Shown: positions 11,301 through 24,500 of the stretch, one piece after another
Numbering within the stretch: the first letter of the stretch is position 1
How the letters are laid out: every line of letters starts with the position of its first letter
Assembly: GCA_036345935.2 (NCBI GenBank)
Contig: JADWOT020000004.1
Location: forward strand, 14,399,467 to 14,463,466
Direction of reading: 5' to 3'
Length of the DNA: 64,000 nucleotides
Source of the DNA: Taenia hydatigena
Lineage: Eukaryota; Platyhelminthes; Cestoda; Cyclophyllidea; Taeniidae
Made by a program: the position numbers and the translations under genes
Notes under the pieces: model-generated
The model's database searches: none
What the model was told of the DNA's origin: nothing
Seen by the model: only the letters and a program-made list of their open reading frames with translations

Positions 11301-14300
11301 GTGGAAGGAATATGCGCTGCATGGCAGAATCATGGCTCCATTGTATGCTTGGTTGTGTCAAAAATAAAAGGTGTGGAGGAAATAATGAGCGGAAGGGCAA
11401 AGAAGACAAATCACGGACCAAAGCAGGGACGTCGTTGCAGGTAGACCTGCAGTTTGCCTTTTGTCATGCGCACCATCTATGCGCTTAGCGTGAGTGCTGA
11501 AGTATCTGTCTCGTTTACCAGACTGCCGTGCTGCTTAAAAACTTAAAGCATAAAAAGCAAAGCGCGTGTATAGGCCAGGCAATCCTCTTACCCTACTTTC
11601 TAGCATCCTCCTATCCGGTAGAACACCATCGGGCAAGAGATCCTGATTTACTGACACTTCAGACCACAGCAGTGGTGTGGTATGCAATGGTACAGAAAGC
11701 GACAAGTATACGGTGCCAAGGAAAATCATCACCGCCCTGTTGTACACCCAAATAATTTTGCCGTCATTTACCACAAGTTTTTCCTCGCTCTTCGCTGCTC
11801 TTTCTTTTCTGCCATATTTTTCTTTCATGATTAATTCTTAGTATCTCACTTCTTCTTGCAGTTTTTGCATGCCCTTCGCCTGCTCATTGTTAGCTATAGC
11901 ATACCGCTGGTGTCTTCGTAGAAACGCTCATCCACCTTAGACATAAATTAATAGTCAGAAAGTTGTTTGATTGCTTCTGCCATAATCTGATATGACAACA
12001 CCATGGGCGACTAAATGAAAACAGGGAGACCTTATAACCTTGGCGAAGATTAAGCACTATTGGGTGTCTACTGACAGCCATCGGTGGTTCATATTATTCA
12101 GGGAACACAAGCAATAAGCCCTGTGATTCGCACAAAAATTGGTATACAAATAACAAAGGGTGAGTGGGGGGAACAGTCGTGGCACTCGAATCATTTTCAC
12201 CATATGCCACTCTCCTAGTCAAACAATTGGTCAGTAAATCACCAGCACGCGCGTAAAGGTGCAGGAAGAACAATTCATGGTCCGCCAATCCCACTACCTA
12301 CTACTCGCCATCTGGATCGCAATCATTTGGTCAGCCTCCACGACTTCTGTCTCAATGCTGATACCGGAGTAATTCAACTGCTAAAACATCAGTCAAGGTG
12401 GATAGCACTTTTAGTTACTCTTCACACAATGATCCTCTTAGAAGTGATGTCCTCTGAATGACCAAGCATCACCGAAATCCAACTGTACTAGTCATTTAAT
12501 CACAAGCCATACGTTTTACCCCTGCCTGCTGCACTATTTTTAATCACAGCAAAAATACTTAACACAAGGTTGGCTTAAGTTTCGGCTTTGGTGTCAAGTT
12601 GCATCCCAATCTGCTTAACTCAATGGATAGGGGGCTCAAAGCAAGTGAAGCGAAGAGTACCGTAGCAGTACTAACGCATGTGATCTCCAAGTTCTCGCAC
12701 TTAATCTCGACAGTTTCCACCGGAAACCACACAAGCATTTTCTACGGCCTGATGCATGATGACTATGTAACAGTAACGCTTTACAGCCTAGACCTGTATA
12801 ATGCATTTCACAACGTCTAAGGATAGACTGCAGATCGCAGACAAACTGTGTTTTGCCATTTCCAGTAGCAGATTATATCGTAATTATGACACGAATTTGG
12901 GTTTGACAACCACTCAAGAGTGTTTGATCGAGAAATATGAAGTGATGGCAACTTATGTCAGTCGGTTTGATGGCCAAAGTACGAGTTCGTCGCGGAATGC
13001 AATTGTCTATATTCAATGATCGGATAGCAGTCCCAGTATTTTAAAATCTTTGCAAACAAGGATTATCCTTATGAAAGGATAACATGTTTAAGGGATGTCT
13101 ATTTAGGTGCCACACCGAACACTAGGACACATGGCATTAGCAAACAGAAATCTAAATTAAAATTTAGACTCTGGCAAGTTTTTTGGATTTATTGACAAAC
13201 CCGAAAGAGAAGAATTACGAGCAAACAGGTACGTAGAATTTGCATGACCACGAATTGGCCTAAAATAATCAAATTTTATTCGATTAACATTCGTGCGGAA
13301 GGGAAGGACTTGCATTTTGGACAGAGCGGGAGCCTCGACTTCTCTTTTTATTCCTTTCAACGTGACACAGCAGGCAGCAGGAGCCGCATGCGTGCCACGT
13401 CTGGCCACCTTCATTGTCTGCACCTCCAGCACTACACCGACGAACTGCATAACCAATTTCAGCATCTTACCGACGAGCAACGAAAAAGTAGCAGTGGTAG
13501 TAGAACCGCTAGCTATGGTGTCCTAGTTTTCAAGGAAAATAAGGAAAATCAGAGCTTTGGTGGCAGCTGTGATCAACCACTCATCCAAGATGCCATGCAT
13601 CCGCGACACCTGAAACAAAAAGAGTATACAGATGCAGGCAGTTATGAGCAAACTCTGCAACGAGGAATTTGACAAAATAAACGTACAGAGAGAGAGATGA
13701 GATCAGAGAAGCGTAGATTTTGCATCCTCATTGAATTAACCCCGCCTACTTGAAAGCATTGCGATACTGTAACAAAAGGAGATGTTGGGTGGATAGTTGG
13801 CGATGAAGGTCAAGGTGATGATGCCGCAGCGAGAAGCTGGCAGTGGTACATTCGTGGCAGTCTATGGGGGGATTATGAGTTAGGGTGAAGTGGAGTGCGG
13901 AGACGTTGAATGCAAGAAGCAAAGACGTGATCAGAATTGACTCACAATTAGGCACCAGAGGGTAGTCGCATGCTCCAGACAATGGACAAAGGTCGTAAGA
14001 TAGCGTGATACTCGTTACCTAAGCACAATGTTGAATTCAGGGCACAGACCTGTCCAATGGCCATACTTTTGCGTCTTCACTGCGTGAGGTTAAAATATAG
14101 GGACAGCAAAAGTGCTCTAAAATCAGCTAAACCAGTTTGTTTATCACTAAAATTATCTTCTATAGTCAAATTTGAATGAAAAAGCGTGGGTCCTCTCAAG
14201 ACTAATAATTGCATAGCTGAGGAGGATGTTTCTTGCAGATGCTAGCATAGCTATTGCTGTTTTACCATTGACTAGCTACCATGAGATGGATGGGATTTGC

Positions 14301-17300
14301 ATCCAGATAAGAGAAATTTTCGCATAAAAGCATAAATTACATCACAGAAGGTATAAACTAATGCCTTAAAGCATTTTAGGGCCTAGAATATTTCAAATTT
14401 TCTCCCACCGTTATCTTGAAACAAGTTCCACTGCTACTTCTTTCCATACTCAATGAAAAGATGAATGAGCTTCATCAGATTCGGTTTGCTGCCATCGTGA
14501 GTGCCAGCAATATTCATCTCCTCACCAATATCGGCGCGCAAGGGCTCATTTTATCGGCAAAGTCAATGGAAGGGGGGCCCAATGAAGATATACCTAATAA
14601 GTAGAGCTTTGAACTAAAGTGCTAGAAAACTCCAAGTATTTCTGGTCTCAGCGATGCGCCCGAGCCAGAAATGAGGGGCGATGTGTCGCATCCCATTTTT
14701 TGTTGGATTACATATCGGGCCTTTCTAACACACTTTTTGTAATTTTAACACAAAAAAGCTCAAGGATTATTCGCCTCAGTCTTCTGACATTCTAAAGCAG
14801 TAATTAAAAAAACAATCGTTATCTTTGACTCGTCTATAAAGATTCAAATCCCCTTAAGTGATTAATTTATCAATTCGGTAGATTTATTTATTCCTGCAAA
14901 TAAAACACTGTTAAAGAATAAGAAAGAAGTGCTTTCCATTATCTCCTACTGCAATTCGAAAAGAAACTATGGATTTAGCAAGCCACAAAATCACTGTACT
15001 TTCAAACGCACATAAATATTGGGAGATCCAAATACCGTTCTAGGCAGGTATTTACACATCTGAAACCCTTGACACAAATTACAATATACACTCAGCGACG
15101 ATGACCGCGCCAGGGCCCAGGCCTTCGTATTTGTCGGCCTTAAAAATCTACATTATTCTGAGACTTCGCTCTTATCATTACAATAAAATTAGTTTGCACG
15201 AAACAAATAACACAGCCCCATTTTTATGGAATCATTTTTTTTTGAATTTTACTCATAGCCTTAACAGAGAGATTTTTACATCCAAATTAAGCTACATGCT
15301 GCCTTGTTCTAATAGTGTTCATTAATCGATGTATGCTAGCTCTTCAAAATGCTGTCTTAGACTTCTCTGGAAGTTTTCATTTTACCCATGGTCGATTGTA
15401 GTGTGCGAAGTAAATTTTGTAAAGGTTGAAGTCCCTAGCCTTTACTAAAGTCACAGTAACTTAAAAAGGCGTGACAGAGTCCATACTACCAAAGTTTTGT
15501 AGCCTTAATTCGCTACCAGCTTAAATCTTGATTTAACTGAGAAGCATAAGCACGGTCTGTGGGGAATAAGAGGGTCACCTGGTCAACTTCACTGTTGACC
15601 AAAGCTCCAAATCACTATAATTCAATGCGTCCATATTACATTGCGTGCATATGTAATGTTAAAAGCAGCCTGCTCAGTAATCTATTCTCGTAATTTAGTT
15701 CGGCTTTTTGAATGCCTGGGGGCTATGATCGTGGAGGACTTATGAAAAATTTCACATTAGTAGTGCCGAAATACATCTAGTCCTTCAAGTGTCTCACCAT
15801 AAATGAAACAATTTTGTACTAATGTGAACAGATTATGACTGCTTTAAAGGTGATGCAACTTTAGTACAGAAGTGTTCTCAAAAAATTGGCGGAATTAAAC
15901 TGCGGAGGAGTATGCTGTGATAGAATAGATTCTTTTGTCTGGAAAGCAAGATATTTCTTCATGTAGTATGGGTAATGAAATGCGAACAAGTAACGAGGAA
16001 TTTGACCATTGATGATTTGTTTTTGCCCATGCAATTGCTGCATAAGAAGGGAAGGCGGATACATTTCGCTGCGAATGAATAGGTTTTGCTTGTGCAAAGG
16101 CGGTTAAATCGAGGTGAATGCAGAAAGTGTACTCCAGATCAGTTGCTGTTCCTCGTATGAATGCAGTAGCAGCACGGTTAATTTTGCTTGTGTGTATACA
16201 TTTAGAATAAATTGACAGCAAAAATATGGGAAAATTAATAAATATATTTTTATACCCATTCAAATCGTCATATGGCCTAAATTGTCACATAGCATAATTT
16301 TTCCACCTCTCACCACCATCTGTGCAGCCACATGATTCAAATCGTTGCAAAACTTTAACACTCCAGTTGCAAGCATCCTCTGGAATCAAGATTCAATTTT
16401 GGTAACACTATTTTTTTGAATGCTGCAACTTAATGTGCTATTTTGCGCTTTGCTTGTATAAAATCTTATCACAGAGGCAAGAAACGTATAAGATGCGCTC
16501 ATGTTTAAAGAGGTTGTAGTGTTTCACTTAGATAAACCTGAAGTTTATGCATTCAGTAGGCATTAGAGCAAGTTAAGGAATTCACCTGATGGCAAATTAT
16601 GAAAAAAATGAAACAAACGAAAGGATAAATCTTGAACGAGCTTTAAATGCTAGTTGCCTATTTTTGCTCATTTTAAAGGATTTTAATCCAAAATACCACT
16701 CCTTTGGCAGAGCCAATGTGTCCATCCAAAGTTCATTTTAAGCATATTATGCTCCAGCTACGACTGCTGATTCGTGGTGCATAATGGAGCGAAACCCGAA
16801 CCAGATCCCTCTCAAATAGCCAGAAGCTGAGAAGCGCGGTGAGCTGGTGAATTGCAGATGGAACACCAACAGCGTTGAACACTAATTATTCCAAAGGCTT
16901 ATAGCGTTTGCTTCTATTTGCTATTCACGCAACAGGAGGTGGCCTTCTGTTGTTGATATCTACTGCTAATGGCCGCACGAAATTCGCCATTCCCGTCTCT
17001 CGTTAAACAGCGCAATCACCTATTCAATCTGAGGGTTCTGGGAACAGGTTATCAGAAAAGATGGTCGCGTAGGCAGAATATTAATGTATTAAACTGACTT
17101 CACTTAGTCAAGGAAAAGAACTAGCGATTTTCACGAAAATCCAGGTCAATTATCTGAGCATACCATAGCCCACCCACTTTTGGCACACTGCTTTTCACCG
17201 CTAGATTTTTGAAGCAAGTAATCAGTCCATAAAAATGGTATCACTACAAAATTTGGCTTTAATTGGTGTTAGAGGTTGTCTAAAACTTGGGTTTTGCGGA

Positions 17301-18200
17301 ATTAAACCTTCATTGAGGTTAAACTACGTAACTTATAAGGAGCAATTAAAGAGTATCAATTTTAAGACGAAATTCGCTATCGCTTTGTGCTTGACAAAGG
17401 TAGGTGAGGGTAACAGTTTGTTAATTGTCTTGTTATGTTTTAAGCCTACCCGTTATGATGAACATCAATTTAGGCAGAAAACAGTAATTTTTCTATTTTA
17501 AAAGTGCTCACCATGGCGTTATTAAATCGTGATGCTATCCATTTTTGCATAATCCACCGTGCCTGTAGCATTGGATGGAGTAGCTGTACCCTCGATGGGG
17601 CTATTTAGGTGTTCTCTTCTCCAGTTACGAGCTGAATGCGCTTTTAGCAACTTTAAAAGGTGCATCATAAGGAAATACAAGCCAAGGTAGTTAGGACTAC
17701 TTTAGGTGAGACTTTAATTCGCAGTCCACATTAGTGGAAGATCAGTCGTAAATTTGTTGCACAACTTCACCATGTTTGGGCTTGTTGTCTTGCAATTTTA
17801 TTCTGCTTCCGCAAGTATGGGCATCTTTTTTGGAACAACATCGTTCACGCATATGGCGAGAAGAAAAAAAAGATGGTCGATAGGATGAATGGGTGGGTAT
17901 AACTTAAAAACCCAACTATGACAAACGGAGCCGACGCTTAAAAACTTGGTCTTGTATACTAGCTCTCTCTTTTAGACTATGTAGAGTGTGTTTCCCCTCG
18001 CCGACACTGCAGCGGTGCTAGGTTGCACTTTGGCTATCATTGTTAGTTGATGAAAATGTGCTGAAAGTATTGGAAGTGTGCAGTGCATGGCAGTGCTGTG
18101 AAACGATTCCCGCCTTCGAAAATTGGTCGTCGACGTTCATCCAACCTTTGCAATTCTCCCCTATTGATTTGATCACTACCGATGGTCAGAAAATGCTTAT
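8400..18200. other. Gene-poor spacer
   Basis: No recognisable gene in nearly 10 kb. Overlapping frames at 8135-8639 (both strands) and 13157-13672 (both strands) carry no domain I know and probably reflect local GC-richer sequence. No RNA gene, tandem repeat or clear splice-bounded exon was identified. Confidence 0.4.
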
Positions 18201-18216
18201 TGCCTAGCATTATCAC

Positions 18217-18535
18217 TTATTCACTTCCCATTACATAAAGTAAAATATTTAAAGACATTGTTGAGCAAATAGTTCCCTCCAATGATTTTATCGATCCTTC
18301 AATCTCTATCGCATCTAATCTAAGGGAAAAAGGACTAGATTCAGGCATTTGCTCAAGAATCCACGAAAAGTCGCTCCCGGTGCAGGCAGCCATGCAAGCA
18401 TCCCGACTGTAAAAGCTATTGCAAGTGCCACCACAGCCTTGTAGCAAAAGAGCTGAAAAGTATTGCCCTGAGGATCATAGTAGAACCTGGGAACGTAAAT
18501 CCGGCATGGTTTGGGGTCGAGCGGCTCAAGGCAAG
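18217..18535 (-). pseudogene. Kunitz (BPTI) inhibitor exon with frameshift
   Basis: Read on the minus strand, an AG acceptor at 18537-18536 opens an exon in phase 1 just before the first cysteine, the usual junction of secreted Kunitz proteins. Codons from 18533 to 18382 give the Kunitz spacing C-x8-C-x15-[C]-x7-C-x12-C-x3-C. Cys3 is replaced by Phe (TTT). One base is missing at about 18439-18440, just before the GCGG motif, so the span is 152 bases where a Kunitz core takes 153. The P1 site is Arg (Pro-Cys-Arg-Ile), which in this family favours trypsin-like proteases. The Tyr-Tyr, Gly-Cys-Gly-Gly and Asn-Ser-Phe core residues remain. After the last cysteine about 55 codons follow to a TGA, with no second domain. 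No signal-peptide exon was found upstream. Loss of one cysteine and the reading frame makes this a pseudogene, unless the missing base is a sequencing error. Confidence 0.8.
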
Positions 18536-18599
18536 CTGGATGAATAGCAATTAAGGCTTCAAAATAAAGAATGGTTTTGCAAGTTTTAAGCTTTTAGGT

Positions 18600-21500
18600 T
18601 TGCTAAACGCAATCTAATTGCGAATCAGTTTTAAACTAACTCATTAACTCTATGCTACTGATTTTTAATGGTTTACGCATGATATTAAGCAACTGAATTA
18701 TTGGCCCTCATGGACAATAATTCGATTAGTAGTGCGAACAGCTCAAACCAAAATCAATTATCAAGGTGTATTTGTCCTCCTCTAATCACGCACGAAGTTC
18801 GACGTTGTCAGAATAAGACAACGCAGAGAACAATAGTTTTCAATATTAGCTGCATGGCCATCTCACTCCGGGCTGATGTTCCTTTTCCGTGCGGCATTTA
18901 ACTGAGTAGTTCCCGTTTTCAGCTAGGGAAAGGAGTTAGCGTAGTTTAGATATATGTGGACTAGGTTAATGAAGGGATTTGGTCGTACTTAGTGTGCCGT
19001 AGTCGGCGAAACCATTACGACGTAGAGAAAATCATATCTTGTTGGACGCCAAGTGAGGAAACAAAGAGAAAGCTAAGGAGCAGCATTGCCTAGCTTTGCT
19101 GAGGGCACAATAAAACTAGGAAACTAAAGTAAATGGAAGTACTTGAGAGGTCAAATGCAAGAGGAGCGTTGTGACTTGCACAAAAACTCAGGTAGAAAAG
19201 ACAAGAATCCGAAAAATATGGAGATACAAATACGAACGCGATAGGATGAGGACTAATTCGATGAGTGTCGCACCACTGACGCTATTTTAATGTGATCGCC
19301 TATTAAAATTTCGTTGTGACTCTTTGAAGTGAAGGCAGCCACCTTAAAGGCATGCGTTACTGGTCCATTTCTCTCATTAAAGCCTTAAGGGGAATGGTGA
19401 GCCGCATATATGGAATTATAATCGAGATGCAAGGACGATAGAGGGGTGCCGTTTTAAGAGCCTTTTGCTTTACCTTAGCTTTTTTAAATAAAAAAACAAC
19501 GCAGTGTTTCCTTGGCTGCTATTACTGATTCTCCCCAAATGCATGATAAGAAGCTTTAATGAATGGCACTAAGTATGTCCCCAGGAGAATAACTCACCCG
19601 TACTATAACTGCACAAGTGTTCTAGCACACACTGCGAACCACCTTTGAAGCCTAGTATAAAAAGGAAATGCAATGAAGCAGGCGAGATTGCCTATGACTA
19701 CCCTCTAAGGCTTCTGTGGTGCTCTTCTGCAGAATATTTGCGCAGATACCACTGAATAGGGGCTTGCCATCAATCATAGCCGCATCTGTCCAGGGAGGAG
19801 ACATTCGCTGTGTAGCTGAACGACAAACGGTGAATCAAGATAGTCGGTGGGTTTTGGGTGTTTGACAACCATATCCATTCGTAAAATTCAAGCGGGAGGG
19901 TCATTATAGATTATACGGAGGACATGAATAGACATTCATATCACTAAGACGGCAATTAAAACCACAAAGACCAAATTGTCGTCTCTGAGCTTGCACATGC
20001 AGTAAAATTGTAACTCTGACACATCAACAAAGTTCTAAGAAAGGATTTAATGTAAACCTCTTCACTGTGGTATAACAATATAAGTGGAGCCCTAATTCCT
20101 CCTCAGCACATTGAGACAGTTGATTCCACTTTTAGCGATCGACTCTTACCTGCTTCCCAAATGAACAAGGATAAAATGTTTTAAGCACCAAACAGATTCT
20201 ACAACGATCTTCTTAAAAACCATAATCAAAAATCAGAAAAACGCTTGACTCTTGTTAGATTCTTTACACTAATATATAATTAACATTAGTAGCTCATAAA
20301 TGCTTTCACTTCAGTATTATTTAATTACGTTCACGGAGAAGATGGGGACGCTAGATTTGAGAAAGCAACTTGAAGAAGTGCAATGGATAAAGGATGTGCC
20401 TAGAAGCAGCCTAAGTAATCAATTCGAGCGCATGGCTGATGACTATAACACCTATTTCTTGAGCCTGGAATGGAAACAACATGTTAATAACAACACCGTC
20501 ATGCTCTCCCAACTCCAGATTTCCCATATTGCTGCGGACTATGGGTGGGCATTTGAATAATAAAGTGTGGGTAACAACGAGATCTGCCAAGGCTAATCGT
20601 AATAATTTGTTGAATATGTACTCCGTGGATGATGAATAATATAAAAGCAGCGTAAAGTGCTTTGATCATTGCTGAGGTCGGATTCCGTACTTAATGACAC
20701 TGGCGCACATGGTGACGGGAAAAGCTGAGGCCGCTCTTCTTGCGCATTTAGAGAAGATTAAGCTGCCCCTGTAATCTTCTCCTCTTTGTTTTTTTTTCTT
20801 TTAATCGGCTTTTATTTGCCTTCGAATTATCGTTGGAAAACGTATCCTGTTTTGCGAGGAAAGTTTGGCACCCTACTTTAACAAAGGACGACTTCCGATT
20901 AACCTAATTTCTGCTTGCAAACCAGATGAGCCAGCCCAACGCATTGGCTGCCATTGTTGTGGAGTTGTATTTGACGGGTGTCTGGTTCAAAAAAATCCTT
21001 GGATAACACTTAAGAGATAAGGAACTTTGAAGGCGCTGCTTTTTAACGAACAGAGTGAGTTTCTAAAACACCTGCGTATGCATATGATACTAGAAGGACA
21101 TCAATAAAGGCTTGATGAATAGACCATGATTGAACGATGGAGAATTAAAATTTAAAATGCAGTGCAGATAACTAAAACGTTAAATAAGCTTTAAGCCATC
21201 AATATCCCTTCTTAATCCTTAAAATAGTACTTTTTTTAATAGGCAATTTTACAGAACATTTATAACAAGCCCGACATGTCGCAAAATAAATATCAAGTGG
21301 TGCTCCCACAGGTTCGCTACGTTGCCAAACATGCCACAATTCAAATAATTGTTGTTCTTTTCCGCAATGATAAGACGTATTCATTCTTTCTCATATAATT
21401 CCACGGTAGTATTGCCATGTGGTGAATCACACGCATGGTGCTTAGGCTCCCATCAATGGCAGTGTGGGCTTATGCTGCTGTAAAACACTCGATTTGGTTC

Positions 21501-24500
21501 CGGTATTCTGGTCAGCCGATGCACTCTTCATGCTCATGCAGTTGTTCCAAAGTAAATAATTATTAATGCGCATTAGCGAATAGTCGTGAGTTAGAGATCG
21601 AATATCCTCTCTTGCTGTTCGCCGAATTAAGGGAGGGGAAAATGTGCTGTGAATGCTCACCGACAACGCTGCAGCTGTAACCATAGTTGCTGAATGAATT
21701 ATGCAACTTAAAAATAGCTTCATTTAGGATCAGTTTAACAATTATGAGAGGCAAAGACTGCTCTTCATGGCAGTCCTTAGGACAAGCGTTGTGTAAGACA
21801 GTACCCTTTTTAATCTGCTCCTTTTCTATTCTACATGATGCTTTGCCATTATTGAATGAATGGATCTCCAATGACACTATGCATCAGGCAAATTACAACA
21901 AATCAAATTTAAGGAGTCCTAAGAGCTATCATTCTGATCAAGTTGCAATTCTTACACAGATTACGTGTTGCAGATGGCGCAGGACATTTTATTCATATTA
22001 TTCGTGCAATCTTACACAAGGAATTTCATCCATTCTGAGCCGTCAAGACGGTTTTCTTAAAATCTATGGCTTGAACAATCCAAAATGCGTACTTTAATGC
22101 ATCACCTGACTAGCTTTAGATACTTAATTCAATCTTCAAAACAAGATGTCTTGGGTTGTAGTAATTGGGACTGATTTGTCAACAGTCTAGAAGATTAGCT
22201 TTGACTAGGATAGAATTGGGTTTCCGCTGGAAATTGAAAGTGAAATTTGAAGTCTATGTCCTCTTTATGGCAGCATTGTAATGAGGATAAGCGGTAGATT
22301 TTTGGGAAACACGGAAACCGTGTCATACAAGTGCATGAGGCAGCTTGCAACAATTGGTGAGTTTGGACTTTCTCTTCAAGGTTTAGCCTTAAGGAACACC
22401 GTATGGTTAGCTTTAACGTTGCCTTAGGACCGTACGCACGGTTGTGCACTACAATTGTAGGCGTGGATATTTTTAGTTAAATGAAATGATTTTGCTACAC
22501 AGGTATAGCCGGTAAAATATTCATTAGGCTGAATGCTTTTGAGATTCGGATGCACATGCGGATGAGGTTGGCATGCTTATAGTAATAACTTCACCATTAA
22601 AGTGTACATGTGGATAAAATTTTGCTCGTGAAATTGGTCTTAACACATTAAAGTAGGCACGGATTAATTTGATTCGTAAAACTGATTTATAATGAAGGCG
22701 AAACTGCACATTTATAAGATTGATTACTGTCGCCATGCGACCAGGTGTTTGAAGGGCAATCGCTAAAGGAATCTTCTTTTGCTCCACTACGGTAAATGTG
22801 GATACACTTTTTTAAGCGATGCTGTATTGACGACACAAGTATACGCATATACAGTGACCTTGCCATGTGATTATAATTATGATCAAATTTGGGCTGGTGA
22901 GCATGATTTTGTCTTTGACTGCAAGCGCAAATAACATTTCGTTCAGTTTGACGGATTTTTCCAAATGCCAATATGCCTGCAGGAGTTCTGAATTCGCTAT
23001 AAAGCTGTGCCAATGGATGATTTTCATGTGGGAAAGTTATTTTGCTGCACAACTGTACGCGCAGATGAAATCTGTTTGATAAAGTTGATTCATAAACGTG
23101 AGCGTACGTACAGACTAATTTTGTTTGGTAAGATCAGCTTTGATTTTCTATGTAGAGAAATATATTATACTATATGCTTGCAGGTTTAGCTAAAACCTGG
23201 AGTTGCCAATTAATAGTGACTAGGTACACATTTACTTTGAGCGGCCCACAGTTGCTGCCTTCATATCTGGTAGGAATGTGTGATTGTCTACGTAATAGAA
23301 CCAGAACCACCACCTTTGTGTGTCCACTGTAAGTCCATTACAACTCTACTTTAAGAGGTGTAGTAAATTACTTTGCGCTAGCACATGTTTGACCATCTGG
23401 TGTTTGTGAGGTTAGAGTTTGCACTTGTCCGTGTTTGGTTATCAGCAGCCAGTAGATAGCTGCGAAGTCCGTGTGACGTCGTATAAGTAAAGAAAAGATG
23501 AAGAGAGTCTCAACATGCGAAAACCTAGAAGGACAGTGATTAGTCATGTCTGAGTGTGTTTCGCAGTCTACCCTCATTCTAGGAAGAAGCAAAGGACCAA
23601 AAAGAAGAGCGCTTTACCCCCAACTCTCCGCCGCTGTTGCTGCGCATTTAACACCTAGGACGACGGTCCCGCATTCCAGTAGTATTTACTCATTAAGATT
23701 ACGGATAACTTGCTTTATCTCCTTTTGTAATGCCCTACTTCCTAACACCATCGAAAGGTGCTGCACAACTTGATATGTCAGCAGTAACTAGTTCACAACG
23801 TGGAGAAGGTTAGTTCAACACGATTTGCTTAACAAGCCATATAGTGCAATCCTAAATGCTTACTTCAACTATTACTCGGCACCTTCCTGCAAAAAGTTCT
23901 TTTTGGTGAAAGATATAATTAACAACGATGCAGCATTTCATCATAGTTTAGGCGTCTGAGGGTAGAGTGGGAAATAGCAGCGTCATGGTGTAGAACAATT
24001 AATTTATGCGAGTAATTACTCGCTAGAACAGTCTAAGTGATTGTCGAACGGAGGAAATTGGTTGGACACATGCATCATCCGCTTATTTTGAAGATGTCTC
24101 AGTAGACAATACCACCTCCAAGCAAAAATTTGATCACGAATGTTTTGCCGTGCTCTTTTTACTTTGCGAATTTTTATCGGCGCTAACACACGAGGGTTAG
24201 TTTTCGTGCCTTCTAAACACGGGTCTGACAGTGGTAAGTAAAGGTACACAACTACGTTTTCTGGCATTTAGAAGATTGAATGGCATGTTCTTCGCAACAT
24301 TATCAATGCATGCAATGTTCATCTTCTTCCTTAGCGTCATCGTCTTGGTTCCGAAGGCCGCATTGTTAAGGTATTCTGAGGTAAGATGCTTTTCGCTACT
24401 GAATAATGCTCAGTAGCAAGAATAAGGCTGCAAACAAGCAAAGACTGCAAAAGGTGGAGGATGAAGCATCCACCTGAAGCTGGTAGTCTGATTTTAATAA

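Noticed and set aside
16840..16960. Faint resemblance to a gypsy-type RNase H region (NYS...LLLFAI)
   Set aside because: Wrong spacing, a stop in the frame, and no flanking reverse transcriptase or integrase motifs.
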